Assembly (NCBI GenBank): GCA_024235835.1
Contig: JACKLQ010000001.1
Coordinates: 372,001 to 436,000 of the forward strand
DNA from: Thiobacillus sp.
Lineage (GTDB): Bacteria > Pseudomonadota > Gammaproteobacteria > Burkholderiales > Thiobacillaceae
Reading direction: 5' to 3'
Length of the DNA stretch: 64,000 nucleotides
This document shows, in pieces, positions 17,483-24,785 of the stretch. The first letter of the stretch is position 1; each line of letters starts with the position of its first letter. A program made the translations under genes and the position numbers. Below the pieces are notes generated by a model that did not search any database, was not told where the DNA came from, and was given only the letters and a program-made list of their open reading frames with translations.

Positions 17483-19042
17483 ATGCGCCGGGCTCCCAGC
17501 CCGGTCTCCACGCCTCCTGAACCCGACGCCATGCCCATGATCCTGTCCCTGCTGGCCCTCGTGATGCTGGTCAGCATCCCTGGCCTATATGTCCTGGGCC
17601 AGGGCATGGCCCAGTTCTCCATGCCCTGGTGGACCCACCTGGCCGACACGGTCCTGCCCCAGTACCTGCTGGATTCCATGCTGGTGACGGGCGGCGCCAC
17701 TGTCTTCGCCCTGGTGACGGGCGGACTGCCGGCCTGGATGAGCTTCCGCTATGTCTTCCCGGGGCGGGCCTGGTGCGTGTTCAGCCAGTTGCTGCCGCTC
17801 ACCATTCCCGCCTACGTGGCCGCCGGTCTCTACATCGAGGCATTTACGGCCGACTTCTTCGTCAGCCGCTGGGCCCTGGCCATGGAACTGGGCGCGGCGG
17901 CCTCCCCCCTGGTCTTCATGTTCCTGCGCCTGGCCCTGGCGCGCCTGCCCGCCGCCCTGTTCGAGACCGCGGCCTCCCTGGGCAACGGATCCTTCCACCG
18001 CCTGTGGCGGGTGGGCCTGCCCCTCCTGGCCATGCCCATCATCGCCGCCGCCTGCCTGGTGGCCGCCGAGGCCCTGGGCGAGTTCGGCGCCTCCAGCCGG
18101 CTGGGCATCACCACCTTGAGCGTGGGCCTCCACGAGCAATGGCACGCCCTCCAGCGCCCGGAATTGGCCACCATGCTGGCCCTGGTCCTGTTCCTGCTGG
18201 CGGTACTGCTGGCCACGCCCGTGATCCGCCTGGGCCTGGGCGGCCAGCGCGCCCACCACGCCGGCAGCCTGCAGACCCTCCAGCCCCTCCGGGCATCGCC
18301 CCTGGGTGCCCTGGGCATCCATCTGGCCTGCCTGCTGGCTGTGCTGCCCGGCTTCTGGGGTCCCCTCTGGCTGGCCCTGGGCTGGGCGCAGGAGCGGCTG
18401 GACAAAACCAACCTGGCACCCCTGTTCGGCGATGCCGGCAATACCCTGGCCACCGCCCTGGCCTGCGTCGCCGTCTGCCTGGCCCTGACCCTGCTGTTCG
18501 CCTACCTGCTGGAGACCGGCGAGCGGGTGCGGCGCAGCGACCGCTCGGTCTGGCTGGTGGCGGTCAACTACCTGACCCCGTCCATGGTCCTGGCCCTGGC
18601 CTGGCTCGCCAGCGGCCTCTCCGGGCGGTGGGTGGTCGTCCTGGCCATGGCGGTCAAGCTGTTGCCCCTGCTGCTGCTGCCGGTGGCGGACGCCCTGGCG
18701 CGAGTGCCCGCGGCCCAGGTGGAAACGGCCCGCGGGCTGGGCCATGCCCGGCTGCATACCTGGTACCGCGTGCTGCTGCCCCAGTTGGTCCCCGTCCTGG
18801 CGGGGGGTGTGCTGCTGGTGTTCGTGCTGGCGGCCACCGAGCTGACCCTTTCCCTGGCCCTGCAGCCCTTCGGCTATGGCGCACTTTCACTGCGCATCTT
18901 CGCCTGGGCGGGCATCAACATGACCCAGCTGGCTTCGGTATGGGTCATCTGCCTGTGCCTGCTGTGCCTTTACCCCGTCTGGCGCCTCTCGCGCCTCATC
19001 GACCATTCGAACCAGCCACCCGGCGGAGCCACCCATGCTTGA
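17483..19042 (+). CDS. Fe3+ ABC transporter permease (FbpB type)
   Basis: The 519-residue protein has about 12 transmembrane helices in two homologous halves. Each half has the EAA-type coupling loop: ETAASLGNGSFHRLWRVG near residue 160 and ETARGLGHARLHTWYRV near residue 415. This fused-permease layout is typical of ferric iron transporters. The start may be 17483 or the ATG at 17531; the latter gives a shorter N-terminus just before the first helix. The end overlaps the ATPase gene by eight bases. Confidence 0.87.
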   Translation: MRRAPSPVSTPPEPDAMPMILSLLALVMLVSIPGLYVLGQGMAQFSMPWWTHLADTVLPQYLLDSMLVTGGATVFALVTGGLPAWMSFRYVFPGRAWCVFSQLLPLTIPAYVAAGLYIEAFTADFFVSRWALAMELGAAASPLVFMFLRLALARLPAALFETAASLGNGSFHRLWRVGLPLLAMPIIAAACLVAAEALGEFGASSRLGITTLSVGLHEQWHALQRPELATMLALVLFLLAVLLATPVIRLGLGGQRAHHAGSLQTLQPLRASPLGALGIHLACLLAVLPGFWGPLWLALGWAQERLDKTNLAPLFGDAGNTLATALACVAVCLALTLLFAYLLETGERVRRSDRSVWLVAVNYLTPSMVLALAWLASGLSGRWVVVLAMAVKLLPLLLLPVADALARVPAAQVETARGLGHARLHTWYRVLLPQLVPVLAGGVLLVFVLAATELTLSLALQPFGYGALSLRIFAWAGINMTQLASVWVICLCLLCLYPVWRLSRLIDHSNQPPGGATHA

Positions 19043-19781
19043 AGTGAACGACGTTTCCCTGCTCCTGGGGGAGCGGGAACTGCTCTCCCGGGTCAGCTTC
19101 ACCCTGGACAAGGGTGAGACCCTGTCCCTGCTGGGGCCCAGCGGTGGCGGCAAGACCACCCTGCTGCGCCTGATCATGGGCTTCCAGGCCCCCACCGAGG
19201 GCCGCATCACCTGGCAGGGCAGGGGACTTTCCTTCCCGGGCCGCGTCGAAGTGCCCACGGAACGCCGGCGCTTCGGCATGGTGTTCCAGGAGGCGGCCCT
19301 GTTCCCCCACCTCAACGTCACGGAAAACGTGGCCTTCGGCCTGAATCGCCTGGATCGGGAGACGCGCCGTTCCAGGACTTCGGAATGGCTTGCCCGCCTG
19401 GGCCTGGAAACCCTGCGACGCCGGCCCGTCCAGGCCCTTTCCGGGGGCGAGCGCCAGCGGGTGGCCCTGGCCCGGGCCTTCGCGGCCCAGCCAGAACTGT
19501 TGCTTCTGGACGAACCCTTCAGCAACCTGGACCGCCTGGTGCGGGTCGAATTGCTTGAAGCCCTGCGCGGGGTGCTGAACGATACCCACACCACCAGCAT
19601 CCTGGTGACCCACGATGTGCGGGACGCGGTGGATTTCGGCTCGGACCTGCTGCTCGTCGCCGAAGGCCGCGTGCAGTGCCGTGGCAGCGTTGATGAGGCC
19701 GTCGCCACCGGGAACGACTGGACCCGCCGTTTCCTGGCCTGCGGCCTGGGGCAAACCCTGAAGGAGGAGCAGACGCCATGA
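19035..19781 (+). CDS. Fe3+-type ABC transporter ATPase
   Basis: This 248-residue protein contains all ABC motifs: Walker A GPSGGGKTT (about 35-43), Q-loop GMVFQEAALFPHLNV, signature LSGGERQRVALARA, Walker B LLLLDEPFSNLD and the H-loop LVTHDVRD. It lacks the C-terminal regulatory domain that many FbpC proteins carry, which explains its short length. It overlaps the permease gene and, at its 3' end (ATGA), the Pro/Ala-rich protein gene. That links the transporter translationally to the downstream radical SAM pair. Confidence 0.9.
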   Translation: MLEVNDVSLLLGERELLSRVSFTLDKGETLSLLGPSGGGKTTLLRLIMGFQAPTEGRITWQGRGLSFPGRVEVPTERRRFGMVFQEAALFPHLNVTENVAFGLNRLDRETRRSRTSEWLARLGLETLRRRPVQALSGGERQRVALARAFAAQPELLLLDEPFSNLDRLVRVELLEALRGVLNDTHTTSILVTHDVRDAVDFGSDLLLVAEGRVQCRGSVDEAVATGNDWTRRFLACGLGQTLKEEQTP

Positions 19782-20299
19782 AGATCCTCAAGGTACGCCG
19801 CGGCTACACCACCAATTCTTCCGCCGCCAGCGAGTTCATCCCTCCCCACCTGCAGCCGGGCTATGTGCCTGCCCAGGTGCCCACGGCACCCGGCGGGGCC
19901 CCTGCCCAACCAGGCGTTGCCCCAGCGCCGGTTCCTGCTTCGGCTACGCCATCACCCACGCCTGGGCCAGCCGTCAGCCCGGCCCCGAAGTCCGCACCTC
20001 CCAAGCCCGTGCCCATCCCGGTGCGGGTGGCCCCGCCCAACCCCGGGTCAGCCCCGGGCAACCTGAGCGTGCCTGCCGCGCCTGCCTCGACCACCACTGC
20101 GGCTGTCCCCGAGGCCACCACCGCCATCACCAGCCAGGCCAGCCCTTCCGCCACGGCCCAGGCCCCCGCGCCGGCCCAGGGCTGGAGCAACTCGGCTCTG
20201 CTGGGCGTGTTCGCAGCCCTGGTGGCCGCGGCCTTCCTGGGGGAAAAGGCCCTGCGCCGCCTGTTCCGGGCCATGAAGCGCCGGGACGAGGCGGAGTAG
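19778..20299 (+). CDS. Pro/Ala-rich membrane-anchored protein with TTNSS N-terminal motif; candidate radical SAM substrate
   Basis: This 173-residue protein has three parts. The N-terminus is a peptide-like segment (KILKVRRGYTTNSSAASEF). Residues about 25-130 are almost entirely Pro, Ala, Val, Ser and Thr. A C-terminal transmembrane helix (about 141-159, LLGVFAALVAAAFLG) is followed by a basic tail. There is no cleavable signal, so an N-out/C-in anchor is possible. Its start overlaps the ATPase stop (ATGA), and its stop is four bases before a radical SAM/SPASM gene. RxG(F/Y)xTNSS motifs occur, as far as I recall, at the N-termini of other uncharacterised bacterial and phage proteins. The substrate role is inference. 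Confidence 0.7.
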   Translation: MKILKVRRGYTTNSSAASEFIPPHLQPGYVPAQVPTAPGGAPAQPGVAPAPVPASATPSPTPGPAVSPAPKSAPPKPVPIPVRVAPPNPGSAPGNLSVPAAPASTTTAAVPEATTAITSQASPSATAQAPAPAQGWSNSALLGVFAALVAAAFLGEKALRRLFRAMKRRDEAE

Positions 20300-20302
20300 G
20301 GC

Positions 20303-21544
20303 ATGTCTGAAATCCTCCTGCGTAGGGAGTCCTACGGCGGCTTCATCTTCCATCCCGTGGACGCCACTTTCGTGCACCTGGACCCGCCCGCCTTCCAGGT
20401 CGTTCGGGACGCCTTCTGCCATGGCCTCGAGCCGGCGGACGAGGAGGGGGCCGGCTTGCTCCGGGACGTGCGGGCCGCCCTGCCGCGGCCCATCGGCCCG
20501 GTTCGCTACCTGGACCTGACGATGGAGGAGCCTGCCCCCGTCTCCAACCTCTACTCGGCCCCCACCCTGGTGGACTTCCAGATCACCGACAACTGCGAAC
20601 TGGCCTGTCCCCAGTGCTATGCCTCGTCCCGGGCTGACGGCAAGCATGCCGCCTGGGAAGACGTCCGGCTGGCCCTGTCCCGCATGCGGGAGGCGGGGGT
20701 GTGCCAGGTAGCCATCGGCGGCGGCGAGCCCCTGCGCCATCCCCGCTTCGCGGACATCCTGGCCGAAGTGCGGGCCCACGGCATGGTGCCCAACGTCACC
20801 ACCACGGGCATCGGCGCCACGGAAGCCCAACTGGACGCCATGGCGCAACATTGCGGCGCCGTGGCCCTGAGCCTGGAAGGCGTGGGGGAGCAGTTCTCCC
20901 TGCGACGCCGCCAGGGCTTCGACACCTTCCGGGAACAGGTGGCCCGCATCCAGGGCCACGGCATCAAGCTGGTGCTCCAGATCACCCTGAGCGCGGACAA
21001 CTTCGAGCAGCTTCCTGACATGGTGGACTACGCCCTGGGCATCCAGGACCTCTATGGCGTGATCTTCCTGGCCCACAAGCCCGCCGGCCGCGCCACGGAC
21101 TTCGACTCTCCCCTTTCCGCCCGGCCCTTCGCGGAGGTCTATCCCCCCGTCATCCAGGCCGTGCAGGCCCTGCGGGCCCACACCCAGGTGGGGTTCGACT
21201 GCTGCCTGAGCCCCCTCATCACCTCCGTGGAACAGGACCTGGGCTTTCCTCCCACGGGCGTGGTGGAGGGCTGTTCAGCTACCAGGGGTTCCCTGGGCCT
21301 CAGCGTGGAGCTGGACTGCGTGCCCTGCACCTTCCTGACGGACCGCCCCCTGGGCAACCTGCGTCGGAATTCCTTACTCGATATATGGAGAAGCCACCCC
21401 TCCCGAAGCTTCCGCACTCTCCAGGCCGGGTTCCTGCAACGGGACGCCCGCTGTGGGGGCTGCGCAGTCAACGCCGTATGCCTGGGCGGCTGCCCGGTCT
21501 GGGACCTGGTGGGCTGCCGCCACGCCGAGCGTGTCCAGAATTAG
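20303..21544 (+). CDS. Radical SAM/SPASM peptide- or protein-maturase-like enzyme
   Basis: The 413-residue protein has three parts. The N-terminal region (about 1-80, starting LLRRESYGGFIFHPVDATF) resembles the leader-recognition N-termini of RiPP maturases. The radical SAM core has the canonical CX3CX2C motif in ITDNCELACPQCYASS (about residues 97-112) and a GGGEPLRHPRF motif. The Cys-rich SPASM tail includes CVPC and CGGCAVNAVCLGGCPVW, ligands for auxiliary iron-sulphur clusters. It is cytoplasmic and directly follows the TTNSS protein, so that protein is the obvious candidate substrate. The iron importer upstream could supply the clusters. Confidence 0.85.
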   Translation: MSEILLRRESYGGFIFHPVDATFVHLDPPAFQVVRDAFCHGLEPADEEGAGLLRDVRAALPRPIGPVRYLDLTMEEPAPVSNLYSAPTLVDFQITDNCELACPQCYASSRADGKHAAWEDVRLALSRMREAGVCQVAIGGGEPLRHPRFADILAEVRAHGMVPNVTTTGIGATEAQLDAMAQHCGAVALSLEGVGEQFSLRRRQGFDTFREQVARIQGHGIKLVLQITLSADNFEQLPDMVDYALGIQDLYGVIFLAHKPAGRATDFDSPLSARPFAEVYPPVIQAVQALRAHTQVGFDCCLSPLITSVEQDLGFPPTGVVEGCSATRGSLGLSVELDCVPCTFLTDRPLGNLRRNSLLDIWRSHPSRSFRTLQAGFLQRDARCGGCAVNAVCLGGCPVWDLVGCRHAERVQN

Positions 21545-21821
21545 GGCAATTTCTTAGGCGCACGTACGTAGTAAATCTGTTCTGGTCCGGCAACTTGCTC
21601 CGGCCCCTTTGTTCAGCGTGTCGAAAAAATTTACACGGCCAAGACTTTGGGCTGGGTTGTCTTTTTAACGCGTTGTTTTTAATGATAAAAAATACTTGGC
21701 TTGGTAGTTGCTATTGATTAGGTGCTTAAGCGCGGTCAGTTGTCGTGAAAGCGGAATCGAATGGTACGGGGTACACGACAACTGGTTTGGTAATTACCAA
21801 TTCAGAAAGCGAGGCCAACAA
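21545..21821 (+). promoter_or_regulatory. Leader region of toroid module copy 1
   Basis: This 277-bp gene-free region becomes AT-rich (about 21620-21720) and then resembles the leader of copy 2 at 24.6-24.8 kb. Shared blocks are TGCTTAAGCGC (near 21722), the TTGGTAATTACCAA palindrome and the ribosome-site block GAGGCCAACAA before the ATG. It likely contains the promoter of the downstream module, but I cannot place -35 and -10 elements with confidence. Confidence 0.5.
21787..21800. promoter_or_regulatory. Perfect 14-bp palindrome upstream of toroid gene copy 1
   Basis: TTGGTAATTACCAA is a perfect dyad 21 bases upstream of the start codon at 21822. The identical sequence lies 20 bases upstream of the paralogous gene at 24786, inside flanks that have otherwise diverged. 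It could be an operator or an RNA hairpin overlapping the leader. Confidence 0.6.
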
Positions 21822-23552
21822 ATGTCAGTCCAGAAGCAGCAGACGAAACGCCCGGCAGGTTTCCAACCCAAGATTATCAGCGCTTTGTGCGCAGCGGCCT
21901 TGCTCTCCATCAGCGCAAGCGCCTTGGCTATCACGCCTTTCGAAGTGGACGTCACCCAGTCCATCGATGACGGCATCGCGTGGCTTGACACCAATGGTGC
22001 CTTCAACGTATCCAATTCCGCAGGCGACGCAGCAGGTCTGACCACCCTGGCATTGCTGGAGAAGCGTGCCAGCGGTGATCCGAGTGATCCCCCCCAGGGC
22101 TACGCCGGCGCGAATGCCGTTGACCAGGCACGGCTTCGTAGATCCATTCGCTATATCATCGACCGGATCAGTGCCACGGGCAACGGCTTCTACGCTTACC
22201 GTGACGGCGGCTTCATGATGGCCCTGTCCCTCTACATGCGTACCGGCGGCCCGGACAAGGATGACGGCCCCACCTCGGAACTTGATGGTGCCCCCCTCAC
22301 CTTGCAGCAGGCCTTCAACCAAGTGGTAGACCGCACCCTGGCCAATCAGCGGACCGGCTTTGCTGACTCCGCTGCACCCTATCCCGAGAACAACGGCTAC
22401 TGGTGCTACACCAACAACGGCTGCCGCGACTCCTCTACCACACAGTTGGTCGTGGCTGGTCTGTCTGCCGCCTTGTCTCTTTACTCTGATCCCACCTTCG
22501 CAGATGCCGGTCGCCTTGCCAGCGTACAGGCCGCCGCTGCCTTGGCGCGCAATGCCTATCGCCGGAACGGCGTTCCCGGTCAATCCTTTGCGGCCTGTGG
22601 TGAGCTACCGAATGAAAAGGGCCATGGGTACAACACTGGTAACCAGAACAGCATCCAGCAAACCGCATCCGGTACCTGGATTCAGTTGGTGGGCGGCGCC
22701 AACGTCAATGACCCGGATGTGCAGGCTTACCTGCGCTGGCTACGAAATCGCTATCGCCACCAATATGATGCTGGTGCCTTGGCAAGCTGGGGTTCCAGCC
22801 ACTGGTATTACATGTGGTCTTTCTCAAAAGCCCTGGAGTTCATCCGCAACGCAGGACTTCCCCTGGATGCGGGCAACATAGGCCCCGACGACTTTGGCAC
22901 CCTGGCTGCGGCTGACGCGCCCGCATGTGGCACGAGGCAGATGCATCGCGATCCGGACGCAGACACCCGCGTGGCCCGCTTTGGTGCCGGTGGTGCAGGC
23001 TACTATGGCGACGAGCAACCCCGCGTTTACTACGACCTGGCCTACAACATCATGGGTTGGCAGTGCGGCACGGCGGGTAGCGGGGGCCAGTACGCCTGTA
23101 ACGGTGCACCCGGCGCCTGGAACAACTATTCCCGGCAGGCCTACGCCTTGCTGGTGCTTCAGCGCTCCACCGGCGGGGGCTGCGTGGACACGGACCAAGA
23201 TGGCATCTGTGACGATGTGGACAACTGCCGCCTCAGCCCCAACCCCGACCAGGCTGACAGTGACCAGGACGGTGTGGGTGACGCCTGCGACAACTGCGTG
23301 AGCACGCCCAACGCGGGCCAGGAAGACAGCGACAACAATGGCATCGGTGACGCCTGCCAGGTTTCCAAGTGCGACGTGGACACCGACGGCGACATCGACA
23401 AGCTGGACCTGTCGATGATCAGCAAGGCCCGTGGCAAGACCGTGCCGCCCATGGATCCGGCCTATGACGCCAACAACGACGGCATCATCAGCCCTGTCGA
23501 CGTCAAGGCCTGCATTCCCCAGTGCACCCGGGCCAACTGCGCCACCCAGTAA
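21822..23552 (+). CDS. Secreted alpha/alpha-toroid protein with TSP3 and dockerin-like calcium repeats, copy 1
   Basis: The 576-residue protein has a signal peptide (about 1-36, SISASALA). Residues about 40-450 form a helical toroid-like region with prenyltransferase/squalene-oxidase character (VTQSIDDGIAWLDTNGAF, GYWCYTNNGCRDSSTTQ). Thrombospondin-type-3 calcium repeats follow (DQDGICDDVDNC, DQDGVGDACDNC, DNNGIGDAC). The end is a dockerin-like paired EF-hand (DVDTDGDIDKLDL and DANNDGIISPVDV). Start 21822 has GAGG upstream; earlier in-frame starts give no signal peptide. It has no PEP-CTERM signal itself, but the next gene does. No catalytic motif is evident; a cell-surface or structural role is possible. 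Confidence 0.75.
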   Translation: MSVQKQQTKRPAGFQPKIISALCAAALLSISASALAITPFEVDVTQSIDDGIAWLDTNGAFNVSNSAGDAAGLTTLALLEKRASGDPSDPPQGYAGANAVDQARLRRSIRYIIDRISATGNGFYAYRDGGFMMALSLYMRTGGPDKDDGPTSELDGAPLTLQQAFNQVVDRTLANQRTGFADSAAPYPENNGYWCYTNNGCRDSSTTQLVVAGLSAALSLYSDPTFADAGRLASVQAAAALARNAYRRNGVPGQSFAACGELPNEKGHGYNTGNQNSIQQTASGTWIQLVGGANVNDPDVQAYLRWLRNRYRHQYDAGALASWGSSHWYYMWSFSKALEFIRNAGLPLDAGNIGPDDFGTLAAADAPACGTRQMHRDPDADTRVARFGAGGAGYYGDEQPRVYYDLAYNIMGWQCGTAGSGGQYACNGAPGAWNNYSRQAYALLVLQRSTGGGCVDTDQDGICDDVDNCRLSPNPDQADSDQDGVGDACDNCVSTPNAGQEDSDNNGIGDACQVSKCDVDTDGDIDKLDLSMISKARGKTVPPMDPAYDANNDGIISPVDVKACIPQCTRANCATQ

Positions 23553-23560
23553 CCTCTGTA

Positions 23561-23581
23561 CCCCCCGGCCGGGCCGGGGGG
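23561..23581. promoter_or_regulatory. GC-rich hairpin between toroid and PEP-CTERM genes, copy 1
   Basis: CCCCCCGGCCGGGCCGGGGGG can form a ~9-10 bp perfect stem in the 62-bp gap. No T-tract follows, so it is not a classical terminator. It may stabilise or process the upstream mRNA or set a ratio between the two products. The same element is at 26558-26578. Confidence 0.6.
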
Positions 23582-23614
23582 TGAGCAAAGATCTACTTAA
23601 CTAGGAGCTTTATC

Positions 23615-24322
23615 ATGAAAAAGACCCTGCTCTCCCTGGCCCTGGCCCTCGTGGCAGGCAGCGCCCAGGCAGTGCCCCTGTCCGATCTGCTGAACGGTGG
23701 CAGCATCACCAGCGGCGACAAGCGGTTCGACAGCTTCGAGTTCATCAGCTACGACGCCGGCGATCCGACCCGTGCGTTCAACGCCGCCAACATCGACGTC
23801 ACCGCCGGTGAAACCAATGGCGTGTATGGCCTGGACTTCGGCATCCTCAACAACGAAATGAGCGTCACCGGTGATGGCATCTACAACTACATCGACCTGA
23901 TGTTCGGCTTCCGGGTCAGCGTCACCGACCCCGGCATGGTCATCAACGGCGCGGAGCTGAACTTGGGCAATGCGGTTCTTGCTAACACAACCAGCGATCT
24001 GGGCATCACCATCGTGGAGTGGGTGGGCAACGCCCTGGTGACCGATCCCTTGACGGGTGGCTTCATCGATACGGAATTCAGCTGGTTGGACGGGCAGGGT
24101 TTGACCTCGGACACGTCAGCCAGCAAGGCTGTCAGCCCCGTATCCAGCCTCTGGGCCACCAAGAACATCCTGGTATGGGCATCCGACGATGCTGAAACGG
24201 CCACCCTCGGTAGCTTCAACCAGCGCTTCACCCAGGAAGCCGCGGTGCCCGAGCCCCACGTGCTGGGCCTGCTGGGCCTGGGCCTGCTGGGTCTCATGGC
24301 CGCCCGCCGCCGCGCTGCCTGA
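23615..24322 (+). CDS. PEP-CTERM sorted surface protein, copy 1
   Basis: The 235-residue protein has a signal peptide (about 1-19, AGSAQA) and a beta-rich extracellular domain (about 25-205, including GVYGLDFGILNNEMSVTG). The C-terminus VPEPHVLGLLGLGLLGL then AARRR is a PEP-CTERM signal with transmembrane stretch and basic tail. Such proteins are processed by an exosortase, which is not encoded in this window, and are tied to exopolysaccharide or biofilm matrix. A ribosome site (AGGAGC) precedes the ATG. The copy at 26612 differs by only three residues. Confidence 0.85.
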   Translation: MKKTLLSLALALVAGSAQAVPLSDLLNGGSITSGDKRFDSFEFISYDAGDPTRAFNAANIDVTAGETNGVYGLDFGILNNEMSVTGDGIYNYIDLMFGFRVSVTDPGMVINGAELNLGNAVLANTTSDLGITIVEWVGNALVTDPLTGGFIDTEFSWLDGQGLTSDTSASKAVSPVSSLWATKNILVWASDDAETATLGSFNQRFTQEAAVPEPHVLGLLGLGLLGLMAARRRAA

Positions 24323-24341
24323 TCAGCCGCCACGGCAAAAC

Positions 24342-24368
24342 AAAACCCCGCTTCGGCGGGGTTTTTTT
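24342..24368 (+). terminator. Rho-independent terminator after PEP-CTERM copy 1
   Basis: AAAACCCCGC-TTCG-GCGGGG followed by seven T residues gives a strong GC stem, a UUCG-type tetraloop and a U-tract 20 bases after the stop codon. Confidence 0.92.
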
Positions 24369-24785
24369 ATCAACCTGGCAAGGCTGAGCGGGGACCACAA
24401 GCCCGCGATAGGGTGTCAAATTTAGACCATTCCACGAGTTGCCCCACAGGAACAGCCGAGGTGGGAGCAGTGCAAGCCGGATTTCACTCAGATTCCGTCA
24501 ACACCCGTATCCATGCCGCGCGCCTGCGTGTCCAGTTCCGAGTCTTCATGCCGCATTCCTCCCACGGGACATGTTCAATGTCCACTTGTCGAGAATGTTT
24601 ACATGGTTCACCAATACAATTGACCAAAACAAATAACCCATTGATATTAAATAAAATAAAATCTGGCCTAGTAATTGCTTAATCTCGCATGCTTAAGCGC
24701 CCAGTTGTGGCAAGTACGTAGCCAGCGGGTACGAGCTTCCAGACAATTGGTTTGGTAATTACCAACTACGAAAGTGAGGCCAACA
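24369..24785 (+). promoter_or_regulatory. AT-rich leader region of toroid module copy 2
   Basis: This 417-bp gene-free stretch separates the two modules. Its second half is very AT-rich (about 24600-24680, with TTAAATAAAATAAAAT) and then shares blocks with the copy 1 leader: TGCTTAAGCGC, the TTGGTAATTACCAA palindrome and GAGGCCAACAATG. Open frames here have poor codon use and are not supported as genes. It probably contains the promoter for copy 2. Confidence 0.5.
24752..24765. promoter_or_regulatory. Perfect 14-bp palindrome upstream of toroid gene copy 2
   Basis: TTGGTAATTACCAA is identical to the dyad before copy 1 and sits at nearly the same distance (20 bases) from the start codon. Its retention while flanks diverged argues for a function in binding or RNA folding. 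Confidence 0.6.

Larger units (their letters stand above)
23261..24330. repeat. Long direct repeat, unit 1 (partner 26258-27327)
   Basis: This segment and 26258-27327 align at a constant offset of 2997 bases with only a handful of differences and no indels through the PEP-CTERM stop codon. It covers the end of the toroid gene, the GC hairpin and the whole PEP-CTERM gene. Upstream of 23261 similarity falls abruptly to a diverged level, which is the signature of gene conversion or recent recombination. Confidence 0.9.

Noticed and set aside
24413..24682. 89-residue plus-strand open frame in the AT-rich leader
   Set aside because: It has no ribosome site or coding character, and it overlaps the region that resembles the leader of module copy 1.
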